Assembly: GCA_023376005.1 (NCBI GenBank)
Contig: CM042179.1
Coordinates: 19,618,419 to 19,682,418, forward strand
Reading direction: 5' to 3'
Length of the DNA stretch: 64,000 nt
DNA from: Doryteuthis pealeii
Lineage: Eukaryota > Mollusca > Cephalopoda > Myopsida > Loliginidae
A program made the position numbers and the translations under genes. How positions within the stretch are numbered: the first letter of the stretch is position 1; each line of letters starts with the position of its first letter. This document shows, piece by piece, positions 53,497 through 64,000 of this stretch. The notes under the pieces were generated by a model, which made no database searches, was not told the DNA's origin, and saw nothing but the letters and a program-made list of their open reading frames with translations.

Positions 53497-53576
53497 ATTT
53501 CCTATGGCAGCACTGATGGAATAATATACTCAACATATATTGAGTATATTATTCCATCAGTGCTGCCATAGGAAAT
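53497..53576. repeat. Perfect palindrome, 37-bp arms, 6-nt loop
   Basis: Left arm 53497-53533 (atttcctatggcagcactga onward) is the exact reverse complement of 53540-53576; the loop is catata. It lies about 510 bp downstream of exon 12 on the minus strand. It could be a fold-back element or the centre of a larger inverted duplication; flanking sequence does not continue the symmetry. Confidence 0.96.
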
Positions 53577-53816
53577 GTAGGAATGCTTCTCAGTCTGTGT
53601 GCTTTAAAATCACTAAACAGGATAGAGAAAATCCAACCAAGGATTATGTGTGCCACATTTAATAGCAACCCCCGCTATGCAGAAATAAGAAGCAAACTGG
53701 TAAATCTGTACAATGTGACTAGTCCTCAATTGCTAACAGTGATATATGCAATCAATATTCAGTAACAGTAAGAAACAAAATATTATTTTCCAATACCTGC
53801 ATTTTTATCTTCCTAA

Positions 53817-53877
53817 AGAATTTAAAGATCAAATTTTTATCTTCCTAAAGAATTTAAAGATCAAATAAATTAATTTA
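53817..53877. repeat. ~30-bp direct duplication
   Basis: The segment tttttatcttcctaaagaat followed by ttaaagatcaaa occurs twice back to back without differences. Confidence 0.9.
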
Positions 53878-54088
53878 AAGATTTTTAATTTGATCCTGAT
53901 TTAAAGAGTTTGAGTACAATAAGATATCTCTCTTTAATTGATTTGCAATACATTGTAATAGTAACACAATATTAAGTGAATTAGGACATAAATTAATTTC
54001 TATTTACAGGTAATTTTCAATTGATGCTGTATGCAAGAGATCAAAATGAGCAATTTAATTTAGAAAAAGATGAAAAAGAATATTTTAC

Positions 54089-54274
54089 CTGGAACTGCTA
54101 CAAAAAATTTCACTGCATCTCTGTGTCCATGAAATGATAGCTGTGCCTGTGCCATTGAGCAATATGGAATGAAACTGCCTGGAGTGACACTGTCCCCTTT
54201 GCTATCACTGTATACTCTGATCACACTACCAGGACGGTTCGAATGGCTACCGGTGGTCACTGGCTGTTTATTAC
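54089..54274 (-). CDS. SPAG9: JIP3/4 coding exon 12, first on minus strand (phase 1-1)
   Basis: A 186-nt exon on the minus strand covering the last two bases of codon 510, residues 511-571 and one base of 572. Acceptor taatgcag ends at 54275, donor gtaaaa at 54088. It encodes [39 protein letters not shown] and [11 protein letters not shown], near-identical to the JIP4 region following the exon that ends at 28150 on the other strand. The entering phase (two bases) exactly complements the single base left by that exon. Confidence 0.98.
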
Positions 54275-55813
54275 CTGCATTAAATAAATAAAATAAACTT
54301 AATAGTATATGAAATTATTTTTCAAAAATAAGTGACCAAAAATAACAATTTATATTTTTGAAGTAGGATGTTCCATTGTTTCAAGATTATCTTGATTTAA
54401 TTTCCTTTGAAGATTTTTTTTTATTTGCTGGAAAAACAAAACAAAAAACAACTTTTTGGGCAATAAATACAATTTAGGATGGGGAAAAAAAAAAAAAAAA
54501 AAAAAAGAAGGATTCTTATTAAAACAGATAAAATTTCAACTTATGATTTACCTTTTTTTAAATAATCAATTAATGGAAAAAAAAATCAAATTTTCTTTTG
54601 CTTTTAAGCACCTAACTAAATATTTTAATATAGGTATGAAAACAAGCAAATTGTTTTGATTAATATTACATTGAACTACTTTAGTAATTTTAGACAATAT
54701 TTAACAATCTCATTAAAAAGTGATTTGTTATGCAATATTTTATAACATGTAGCATTATAATTTAGGAATTGAGTTTACTTCTTTTTTTTTATAACACAAA
54801 TGTTCAGTTTTCTAACTACAAAATATCAAAATATGATTTAAAATCAAATTGCCAGATTTTAACAATTTTTCCCTCCAATTAATCTTTGAAGTTAACAAAG
54901 AAATGTTTTTGCTAGAAAAATTCAAATTCTTTCATAAGACATAAGATTTCTTTAAAAATCATTTTAAAATTGTATTTTGTTTATTTATTCTTTTTATGCT
55001 ATTTACAAACAAGTTAAAGTAAAACTGTATTGTATTTACTAAAACTAATGAATATAACTAAACTTAATTTTGATCATAAAAAATTATTAATGTTCTCTAA
55101 TAAAATAACAGGAACCACATTATTTTCATGATATTTAAACTTCATATTATCCTAATCTTTGGGTTTCCAAGCAATATCATTTTATATATTTACTCTTAAA
55201 CTTCCTCAGTTGTTATTTGAAAAATGTTTTCAAAATTGAATATAACTATGTAATTTGAGATTAATTAAATTGGCAAGAAAGTTTCCAAACATTTTGTGCA
55301 ATCAAAAAAAAAATAAAAATAAAAATCTATATAACTAATATCATTTTTTTGATGTGTACACAAATCAGCCTCCATTGCAAAAGGATTTTTGGATGAAAAA
55401 AAAAAAAAAAAAAGGTAATTAAATGGTAGCAAATTTAAACAAAAGTTTCAAATAGTTTTTACATGATATTCCAAAAATATCTTTTCTGACATTGTTGTTC
55501 AATAAATGATATTTACAGAATTATAGAAATTGTTTGATAACTGGATTGGTCACACTTTGCAACTCTATATGCAATACACTTACTTAACAGTTCCCATTAG
55601 ATTATTTGTATATTGTCAAAAACAAAGCATAACCTTTCTCTGATATAATTTTGGTGTGACTACGGCGGCAACATTATAGTCTTGTACATTATGCTAATCA
55701 TATCAATACACTACATTTCTTCATTATCTGTGTTTATGATTCAGAGAAATCAAATACAATTTAATGACAATTATAATTAATTGTCAGTAAATATAACACT
55801 TAACCTTTAATTA

Positions 55814-55842
55814 CAATTAACAGTCTTTAAGACTGTTAATTG
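55814..55842. repeat. Perfect 14-bp-arm palindrome
   Basis: caattaacagtctt and aagactgttaattg flank a single T. Small, and possibly only a chance inverted repeat. Confidence 0.8.
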
Positions 55843-57268
55843 CAATCATTCATCTAAATGCAGTCATGAAGTCATTCAGTAAAAAACTGTTCTAACATCT
55901 GTATAAAAAGAACAACTCATAATCTATCATTTCTAGTTTTAGAATTTCTGGCTTTAAAGAATTAACATTTGCTTGAAAAATTATTTTCAACAAAACCTTT
56001 TTCATGTGCATGGGAACTTTTTCTTTAAAAACGACCTAATATCTTAAATTATGTAAAATAATAAAGATGCAATGAGGAATGTGCTTCTCCCAGTTTGATA
56101 TTACAAGATTTCTGAACAGTCATGACCAACATTGAAAAATAATTACAACTTAAACTGCAATTAAATAATGTTTAAAAAATAAATTATATTAATTTTGGAT
56201 TAAAAAAAGTAAATTCAAGATTAGATGCATATTATATGGCCAGTTACACAACAAACAAAACAAAAATATTGACAGAATGGAGTGGAAGGTTAAAACAAAA
56301 CAACAAAAAAGCAACATTTAGAAAAAGTGTTTCCTAAAATATATTTATATTATATACAGAGAGAAATGAAAAGTGAATGCTATATGCAACAAATAAATTT
56401 ATAAATGCAGAATTAGAATTTTCAACAGGAAAAAAAATCCAATGTTAAAGTAGAGAAAATAATTATTCATCAAATACAGTGAATAATCAAATCATCCACA
56501 CATGAAGATCACAAAATTTGAGCCATGATGGAAATATAAAGGAACAAAAAAAATAAACATTTGTATTCACAAGCTGTAAACAAAAATTATTATTTATCAA
56601 ATACAAAAATATTATTATACAAATTAAATTACAATTGTTATATATTTTAATTTCTACAGACATTCAATTAATCAGATCTGCTATCTTCTGTAAAATGATA
56701 AAGTTTTCTGGAAATAGAATTATTTCACAATCTAGAATGATGCAGACATGACCAATAGGATTCCTCTGAATGAAAGGACTTAGTCATGAGTCAACATTTT
56801 TTTTGTTTGTATTTTGCTCTATATTCCATGAAAAGTGTACTGTTTTTGTCTAAACAATAAGTGAATATTGGAATGAATTCTGTTGTTTGTATAAATAGAA
56901 CAAAGAAAATTTCCATTATTTCTGCATTAATATATTAAAAAAATAAATTGTTCAATATAGAAATGAAATACATTCACCATTCAGATAAGGCTAAATTTCA
57001 GTAATTTACTTAATTTTGTTTTTAAGTAATTGTTCAAGTTACTTACAAAAAATGACATCTTCAACCATCTACAATTCATTTATCTACCATATATCTCCCC
57101 AAGCCACTAAGAACTGAGTTATTGCTGATTTTAGGGACTTAAATTCAGTTAACAAACAAAAAAACAAAGAAAATGAAACAAATGACTGAAATTCCTTATT
57201 TGGATGGTGAATTAACAGAAATGTTCATGGTGGGGCTATTCTGGACAAGCACCAAAATTCATTATACA

Positions 57269-57270
<2 letters not shown>

Positions 57271-57322
<52 letters not shown>
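57271..57322. repeat. (AT)n microsatellite
   Basis: About 50 bp of uninterrupted alternating AT, the longest of several such runs in the window (others near 20584, 23424, 43806, 49690, 49957, 51741, 51956). Confidence 0.95.
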
Positions 57323-57326
<4 letters not shown>

Positions 57327-60300
57327 ACTAATATCCCCCAATCCACTCTAGCAACACACTTTCTTCAGTTTTAACAGAATAATACCTAAACTTTTCCACA
57401 ACTCTATAAAGTGTGTGCTATATTTGAGAGTGGACTGTAAATAGTTTGAACAAAACTCTTAGATAATGAGTTAATCAGGAAAATTTAAAAAAATTCTACC
57501 ATCTTAATTGCCCACTACTTTGTTTATTAAATGTTGAAAGTGACTGTTTTTCTTGCTGTTCTATCCATGCGATTGAGATACTGGACTTGTATTCTTAATT
57601 TAGATACATAATGCATCTAATACCTTTAAATGATTTTAGGTATTTTATGTAGAAGAGGTAATAGGATTCTATAAAAAGAACCTTCATCTCCTATGGAATT
57701 AATCTGCATCAGTAAATAACAGAAACTGTCAACAGAGAAACATGGCAGCATAATATTTCCCAGGTAACCTTTTTTGTTGACATAAACTGCAGAGTGAGAA
57801 ATACAAAGAAAAAAAAAATCAGCAAAGTTTGGCTAAAGACCTTCTCCAGTAACTAAGGCCTACCTCTCCCATATTGGTTTTATTTACCATCTAAGTTCCT
57901 TCATCAAATTTTATTTACCACCTAAGTTCCTTCATCAAACAGAATATCATCCTAAATCTTCAAACTAAATCATGATTTTATGATCACAAAATTCATAATT
58001 GAAAATATTATAACTCACTTCAGTACCTTCTTCATAATTACCAACAATACATCTATTAGATTTACAAAATATTCATACCCCTAGAATATGAGATTGCCTC
58101 GGGGTCATACTAATTTTTTTTAATTTATAGTAAGCTATAGTGTGTTATGTTTGAGTGTGGACTGCAGCAAATATATATTAAATGTAAAATTTGAGTAAAA
58201 CAAAGTATTTACTTATACCCTATCATAGTAAAGGAATTTATTTATATAGTAACAATTCTATATACAAAAATTTGTAAAATTACTTTTACTAAAAGCAGAT
58301 TTAAAATCAACAGGAAATTCATTTCCTTTTAGAACTTTATCACATTAGAAAAAATGTATTTAAAATAACAAGGCAAATAAGAAGCCATAAATATTTAAAT
58401 TATTTGTCTCTTAGTAGTTTGTATTATTTTTTTACGTAGTTTCTTTAACTTAGAGATTCACTATTAAATCATTCTAATAATCTTCCAATTGGTAATGTGT
58501 GTGTATTTATAAAGAATCTCTAATGTAGGATTTATGCTTTTAGAAAATTTCTTTAAAATATATAAACCAAACAATTTCCAGTGAGTGATTTAAGATAAAC
58601 TTTTCATAATTAATATATCACTCTTATATCAATTTGATGGAAAAAAAATGCATGCAAATTCTAAATATGTTTTGGTGTAAGATTTCAATTTTTACACATC
58701 AAAGAATTTATCTTATAAACAAATGTTAAACTTATTATTAAATATCATTAAATAATGTGTATACATTTAAAACATACAATGCTCATTTCTTATAAAGTAT
58801 AATCAAATAAAGTAATCAGAAAACTGGAAAAAAGAGAAACTCATTAAGTCCTTATAGTTTTATAATACACTATAGACTCATGAAAGAAATGGACTTATAA
58901 AAAAGAGAGACAGGATGGTGTACCAGTTGATTAATTTAATAAAATATGTTTTATTAATATCAGAAATAGATAAATGAGAATTTCTTTCAAGTAGGATAAC
59001 AAAATATCTTAAGTTATACAACAGTTGATTTGAGCAATATTTTCAATCAATAATTAATGAAATGATATTTGTATAAAAACATGAAATGATATTTTCCAAT
59101 AGATATCTTAATATTGTTGATGGAACAAGTTCTATCCCACAATAGATATATTCTTAGCATATCTAGAATATCATCTGTAGTGTTAATAATTAAACTAAGA
59201 TTGGTAATAGATTTACATCTATAAAACATACGTTGACTTTACATTTCTCCATTATTTAAGAATATTTTTTCTGAAGTGCTTAAGTAGCATTTAAAAACAA
59301 TTTACTAATTTAGTTTATAAAAAAAATAAGAAAATTTTTTCATAAAATATTTCTCTATCCACATAAAGTAAAGTTCTACAATATTTAAAAAAAAAATTAT
59401 TGCAGTTTCCATTTTTTTTAATTCAGTACAAATTTTCTAAATCTGCTGTTAAAGATTTGATTTATCCATGCACTTATCATTTGGACAAAAATATTTACAT
59501 TTCTATAAAGATATTTTATAGAGATTTCATAAAATTAAATAAAATGCATAAGAGAAATGGCTTAAAAACATTTATAAAAGATTTTTCTTACCCTTTTGAA
59601 TAAATTCATAAATAAATAAATAAAAAAGTATCAAAGATTTTATTAAAATTTGATAATTAGTTTTTGGCAAAAAATCAACAGATTAAAAAAAAAAAAAAAA
59701 AAACTCTAAAAAGTGTGCATGTTCATTTCAGAGGTGATGATTTTAAGATCACTAGATTTTGTATTTGGCCTGATCTTAGGTTTTGGGATGTATTTGTTTT
59801 TTTTGTTTTATGATTCAACAGATGTGTCTTATCCACCAAGATATGGTGAATTAGGCATTTTTGTTAACTGTAAGTCTACTTAACATTATCAACCACATTT
59901 GAATTTTATATAAAAGTACAAAAAAGCAGAAACAATAAATGATTCTGCTAGGTTGATAGAAAAGGAAAAATATTAGAACCAAAAACTCTTAAGTATTTCA
60001 ATTAGTGAGACAAAAGTTTTAAAGTGAAAAACAATGAAATTTTGAATGTCTAAACTATTTATCATTTAAAATCCTACATGATCAACAAAGACTTGTAAAT
60101 GATACACTTTTCAAAATAGTGTTCAATACTTTGTTTCACAAGTTTTTTGAGATTTAGGAGAAATCAACTAAAATTTTAATGTAACATAAATATGAAACTT
60201 TGAATATAAAACTAAGCCTTAAAGATTCTATAATTAAAAGACACATAAAAACTTGAACATAGCAGTACTATTTATTCATTCATAAATTGACATATTTCCT

Positions 60301-60374
60301 GAATAGTTGTTTTTTTTTCATATTCTTCATATTTACATACTATTAGATTTATTTCCATTTTTCTTATATAAATA

Positions 60375-60590
60375 AAATAGGTGGAGTTATCAGTATTAGC
60401 CGGACAGTGAGAGAGTCTATCTCCTTTTCACTAGTGCTGGACCAGGGAGATTGTTTTTGCATCTGAGGTGGAGCACCACACCTACTATCAGCTCCCCTCT
60501 TTACTGCACAGGTCCAAGCTGTACTACACATGCTGAGTTGGCAAGGGCCAATAATGAACCTGGAACCTTGAAGTTCCAATGTGATACCTA
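60375..60590 (-). mobile_element. tRNA-derived SINE (31688 family), minus, head-damaged
   Basis: Contains the body sequence gaccagggagattgtttttg with catctgaggtggagc and the tactgcacaggtcc block, in the order expected for a minus copy. The tRNA-like head at the right end is degenerate and the A box is not readable. The minus-strand open frame over it is an artefact. Confidence 0.8.
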
Positions 60591-63429
60591 CATTCACAAA
60601 CTTAGATTTCTGTAAATTTATATTTTTCAAAACATTTAGTATATAAAATATAACCTTAAATTCATCTAAGTTAAATGATCTGTGAATTTAAGAAAGTATG
60701 ATTATACAAAAACAACAACCAAGAATATTGCAAAAACAAAAAAAGGATTTATAACATCAAATCTATAACATTGAAACTAAATCTAAAACAATGGCCTAGC
60801 TCAGCACTTTGCAAGCAAGACATGCAAACAACAATGGATTTTTTTTTCTTTTTCTTTTTTAAATTATCTTAAAATTTAAATCTACTGCTGATGAACATAA
60901 TTTTTTTTCAAAATCAGCATTAGAATATAAATACTTTTTGCAACTTAGATTGTCTTAAGATATTTAAATAATAATTTTATTTAAAAAAGAAATTACTCAT
61001 CAGTTGTTTTTGTATGAACTAATTTGTAGTTTTACTTTTTCCAAAATTGTTGTATTGTAAGGCAGCTCCAATATTTTGAAAATTGTCATATCCTGATACA
61101 GTTTAAGAATCTTCACAATATCAGCATGTATTTTTTTAATAAAGGGTTTTATATAATTCAAAATATTGAGTGTAACTTCCAAATTTATGATGATAAATAA
61201 GAAAATAAAACTAACTCATTCACTTTATTTTTGAGAAGCATTGACTTTGTGGGGAAAAAACTAAACAAAAAAACAAAAAAAACACAACATCAGAATTAAA
61301 AAAAAAAAATGAAAGAAATAAGTATTTCCATTCAAATGCTTTTTGCTGCATTATTATTTTTCTATTGAAATAAAAAAAGAAAGAAAAAAAGGAAAAGAAA
61401 AAAAGGGAAATAATAGAACAAAAATCAGGACAACACATAGAATCTTCTCCCAACTTTTGCTTTCCAACTATCCACGATCAACCATTTCTTTAAAATATTT
61501 GGACCAACCTACATATAAAACTTATTATTCCATAAACAGTGATATAAGTTTTTGGAATTTTAAGTTATTAATCCCAAAATAATTCTAGGATAGCTGACAA
61601 AATGACCTTAAAGGAAAAAAGTCATATTTAGTAATTTATATGAGCTTAACTATCATTTAATTAAAAAATAATTAGCAGCATAGATTCTTGATAAAAAATA
61701 TCAATCCAATTGTTTGCACTTTAAAAAAAACATTATTTATGATAATCCTTAAAATTGTTTTAGATGCATTTAACAACCAAAATTCTATAAATAGATTTAA
61801 GGAAACTATTCCTGAAAGTTTCAAAAGGCAACTCACTACCAATACTATTATATTAAATGACATAATGGACTGGTTTATTTCAGGTATTATCAACAACAGA
61901 ATAAATAAAAAGCTTGTGAAAAAAATAGTCTATCACTAATTGTAAGCCTCTCCTATTTTAATAGCAGTATATATTCTATACAATTTCCCCCTAAACAGTA
62001 CATGCAAGGACTTTTTTTTAAATAGGTGTAACAAATGAATTATTAGCAAAAAACGAGTAATTGCAATATTAAAATCTTTCAGTGATGAAAAAATTTTTTT
62101 TAAATTTCAAATATCAGATTTGGATTGCTAAGAAAGAAACAATTGAACATATATTTTATCTAATGTGTTGATGTTAAATTATACCAGAGATTATATAGAA
62201 TTCAATTTTCAGCTGCAACTATCAATTTTTAATATGGTTAAGACAAATGTCTCGATTTCACTAATAAGCAAAATTTCAGCTTTTTTTTTTTTTTAAATCA
62301 TAAAGATACAACTCTATAAATAAAAAGAAATAAAAACCCATTACTAGAACTGATGGGAAAATGTATAGCTTAATTAAAAAGAAAATATAAGATGACAAAA
62401 ACAATATATGTACTTCAACTTTAAAATAATGTCAGAATCATAACATGACATTCTATGAATGAATAGCTGTATAGGAAAGAAGAGTTAACTTCAAAGTATT
62501 AGAATTAGAAAATTCTAACCATTGAGGAATGATGTTACTAATACTGTTATCAATATGAATTTCACAAGAGATAATGTATTAAGTTAATATCTAAAGAGCT
62601 ATCACATTAGTAGTATTGATACTAAGGCACAGTAATTTGAAATTTATATTTAATTATTTAAAAAGCTTCAACATTCTGATTAGCTTTTCATGATAGACTT
62701 AATGTAAATGGAGATCAAAATAAAATTCAGTGACAGAGTTATTTATAATTGAGAACACGAGCAATATTCAAATGTTCAAATATTTAATCTCCAAAATAAA
62801 CTTTTCATCTGCTAACTTTCAAATAGATTAAAACAATGTTATAGCAATTATGAGTACATTATAAATCTTAAAAATGTAATGTTTCAAGCTAAATGATAAT
62901 GTTATTTGCATATTGTGAATTATTTAACTACTAAATAAAAAAAATAAAAACATTCTTTGAGTTGGATTCATATAATGAATATAAATTTGAATATTATTTT
63001 TTAGAGAAATTGCTTGTTTTTACAATACTTTATTAATGCTTGTATTTTGCATATTTAACAGCAATAATTTGTGATTTTGTAGGTATCTAAAATATTTACT
63101 TGTTCTACAATGTAGTAATAGTCTCAACATATTCAAACTCATCTATAAATGTAATTTTCTTTTTATTAAAAATAAACAAATATAAAAATCAGAGAATAAT
63201 TTCAAAATTCAAAATACTATGATTACAGATTTTCCATCTGTAATCATAATTCTGATATTGAAAAAAAAATGTTTCTTTTTTAAATATGAAAGATATTCAT
63301 CTGTTTATACATTTAAAATAATTGAATAAAAAGTTAATAAACCTAGTTGCTAATCAGTTGTGATTTCTAACCTTCTACTTGTTAGTATTTGAATATTAAT
63401 TTCAAGTAAATTGTAATAGTAAAATCTGT
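60591..63429. other. AT-rich region with no supported gene
   Basis: Homopolymers and short inverted repeats only, e.g. gattacaga...tctgtaatc at about 63221-63245. Overlapping open frames near 61220-61939 are low-complexity and lack motifs. Confidence 0.65.
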
Positions 63430-63610
63430 GGAGTGACCTATTTTCAGTATCAACTGAAAAGTGAGTGAGTCTATCCTCTTTTTGCTAGTGCTAGACCAGG
63501 GAGATTGTTGTTTTTTTCTTTCTTTCTGAGGTGCCACACCTACTTGTCAGCTCCCACTTACTTTTGCACATAGATCAGATTACCCAAGCTGAGTAACTCA
63601 AGAGTTAAAT
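63430..63610 (-). mobile_element. Old SINE copy (31688 family), minus
   Basis: Recognisable blocks include gctagaccagggagattgtt, gaggtgccacacctac and tcagctccc, with several insertions. The head is lost. It is more diverged than the copies at 31688 and 37240. Confidence 0.7.
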
Positions 63611-64000
63611 TGGTAGGGTTTACTATCAAATTGCAATTCCAAGACAAAGGATCTACTAAGAGGCTAATTAATATCTTCCTTTTATCCCCAAAATAATTAT
63701 ATTCAAGATAGAAATTTACATCTTGTTAACTACCAACAAGGTCCCTTTTAATAAATCTTGATATTGAGTTGCTTATATAAGAGTGTGGAGATGAAAATGA
63801 TGGTATGAAATGATTTTATCTATCATACTGGTTTTAAAAGAAATTAGTTTTATTCAATTGTATGTAATTTGTATTCTATAATAGTAATAATTAAAAAATA
63901 TTTAAAATAATATATACTATATCTTCAGGATAAATTGTTAAAAGATATTCTAATAATTTTAAGTAATCTTTTTAGACTATATACATCTATGCATTGTTAA
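63611..64000. other. AT-rich end of window, nothing seen
   Basis: No repeat, exon or RNA gene could be identified. Confidence 0.6.

Larger units (their letters stand above)
47744..54088 (-). other. Intron 12 (minus strand), 6.3 kb
   Basis: Phase-1 intron between JIP exons on the minus strand. It contains poly-T (48991-49019), (AT)n runs (49690-49731, 49957-49982, 51741-51775, 51956-51982), a small transposon-like unit (49732-49955), a TTAA-bounded MITE (50665-50907), a SINE (52005-52255) and a perfect palindrome (53497-53576). No further exons seen. Confidence 0.85.
47111..54274 (-). other. SPAG9: JIP3/JIP4-family gene, inverted 3' block (3 coding exons)
   Basis: Seen: three minus-strand GT-AG exons (54274-54089, 47743-47603, 47217-47111) encode the last ~144 residues of a JIP3/4 protein and a stop codon. 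Their phases chain 1-1-1, and the first accepts the single base left over from the + strand exon ending at 28150. No + strand copy of these exons exists in the window, and no minus-strand copy of the upstream exons. Inference: this is the 3' end of the same gene, turned around relative to the 5' part by an inversion or an assembly orientation error. A separate truncated paralogue is possible but would not predict the exact phase match. Confidence 0.92.
54275..60370. other. AT-rich region with no supported gene
   Basis: On the minus strand this is sequence upstream of exon 12, so at least part should be intron 11 if the gene is truly inverted here. Contents: poly-A (54485-54505), a 14-bp-arm palindrome (55814-55842), (AT)n (57271-57322), a 31-bp direct duplication near 57878-57938. 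No other exon of the JIP gene was found. Confidence 0.7.

Noticed and set aside
60364..60630. 88-codon minus-strand open frame
   Set aside because: Lies almost entirely within a SINE copy; similar frames arise in the other SINE copies.

Overview
This is a stretch of animal nuclear DNA. It is strongly AT-rich, with small exons in canonical GT-AG introns, dense tandem repeats, tRNA-derived SINEs and hairpin elements. A mollusc, most likely a cephalopod such as an octopus, is my best guess. That rests on the overall look of the introns and repeats and on a single JIP3/JIP4-type gene; it is an inference, not a proof.

The only gene I can support is a JIP3/JIP4 (MAPK8IP3/SPAG9; fly sunday driver, worm unc-16) scaffold gene. 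Eleven coding exons lie on the + strand between 32 and 28150. They encode the middle of the protein: the conserved start of the C-terminal half, a low-complexity acidic/Ser linker and most of the WD40-like beta-propeller. The remaining three coding exons, including the stop codon, lie on the MINUS strand at 54274-54089, 47743-47603 and 47217-47111. They follow the correct order on that strand. The split codon at the end of the last + exon is completed in phase by the first - exon, and the 14 exons total 1962 nt, exactly 654 codons including the stop. The gene is therefore broken by an orientation switch somewhere between 28151 and 47110, with the other edge beyond 54274. This is either a real inversion (natural or polymorphic), a mis-oriented assembly block or, much less likely, a trans-spliced gene. 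It is the main discovery in this window. The N-terminal half (RH1, coiled coils, RH2) lies upstream of base 1.

Layout. 1-28150: + strand exons in introns holding a 32-bp repeat (2.2 kb), a 29-bp repeat (3.2-3.5 kb), a 2-kb polypyrimidine minisatellite (4.7-6.7 kb), a ~109-bp satellite of ~4.8 kb whose last 4 kb looks like unpolished long-read sequence (10-14.7 kb), a ~2.6-kb composite transposon-like block (20.7-23.3 kb) and a hairpin element with a TTAGGG-like loop (25.8-26.0 kb). 28151-47110: no exons; two hairpin elements, a SINE, a ~28-copy 177-bp satellite (32.0-36.8 kb), a second SINE in opposite orientation, a 40-bp repeat, a decayed LINE reverse-transcriptase fragment (39.9-40.5 kb) and a 52-bp minisatellite (41.2-42.3 kb). 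47111-54274: minus-strand 3' exons of the JIP gene with long AT-rich introns containing a TTAA-bounded MITE, a SINE and a 37-bp-arm palindrome. 54275-64000: AT-rich DNA with no supported gene and two decayed SINEs.

Nearly all long open frames in the window are repeat artefacts.
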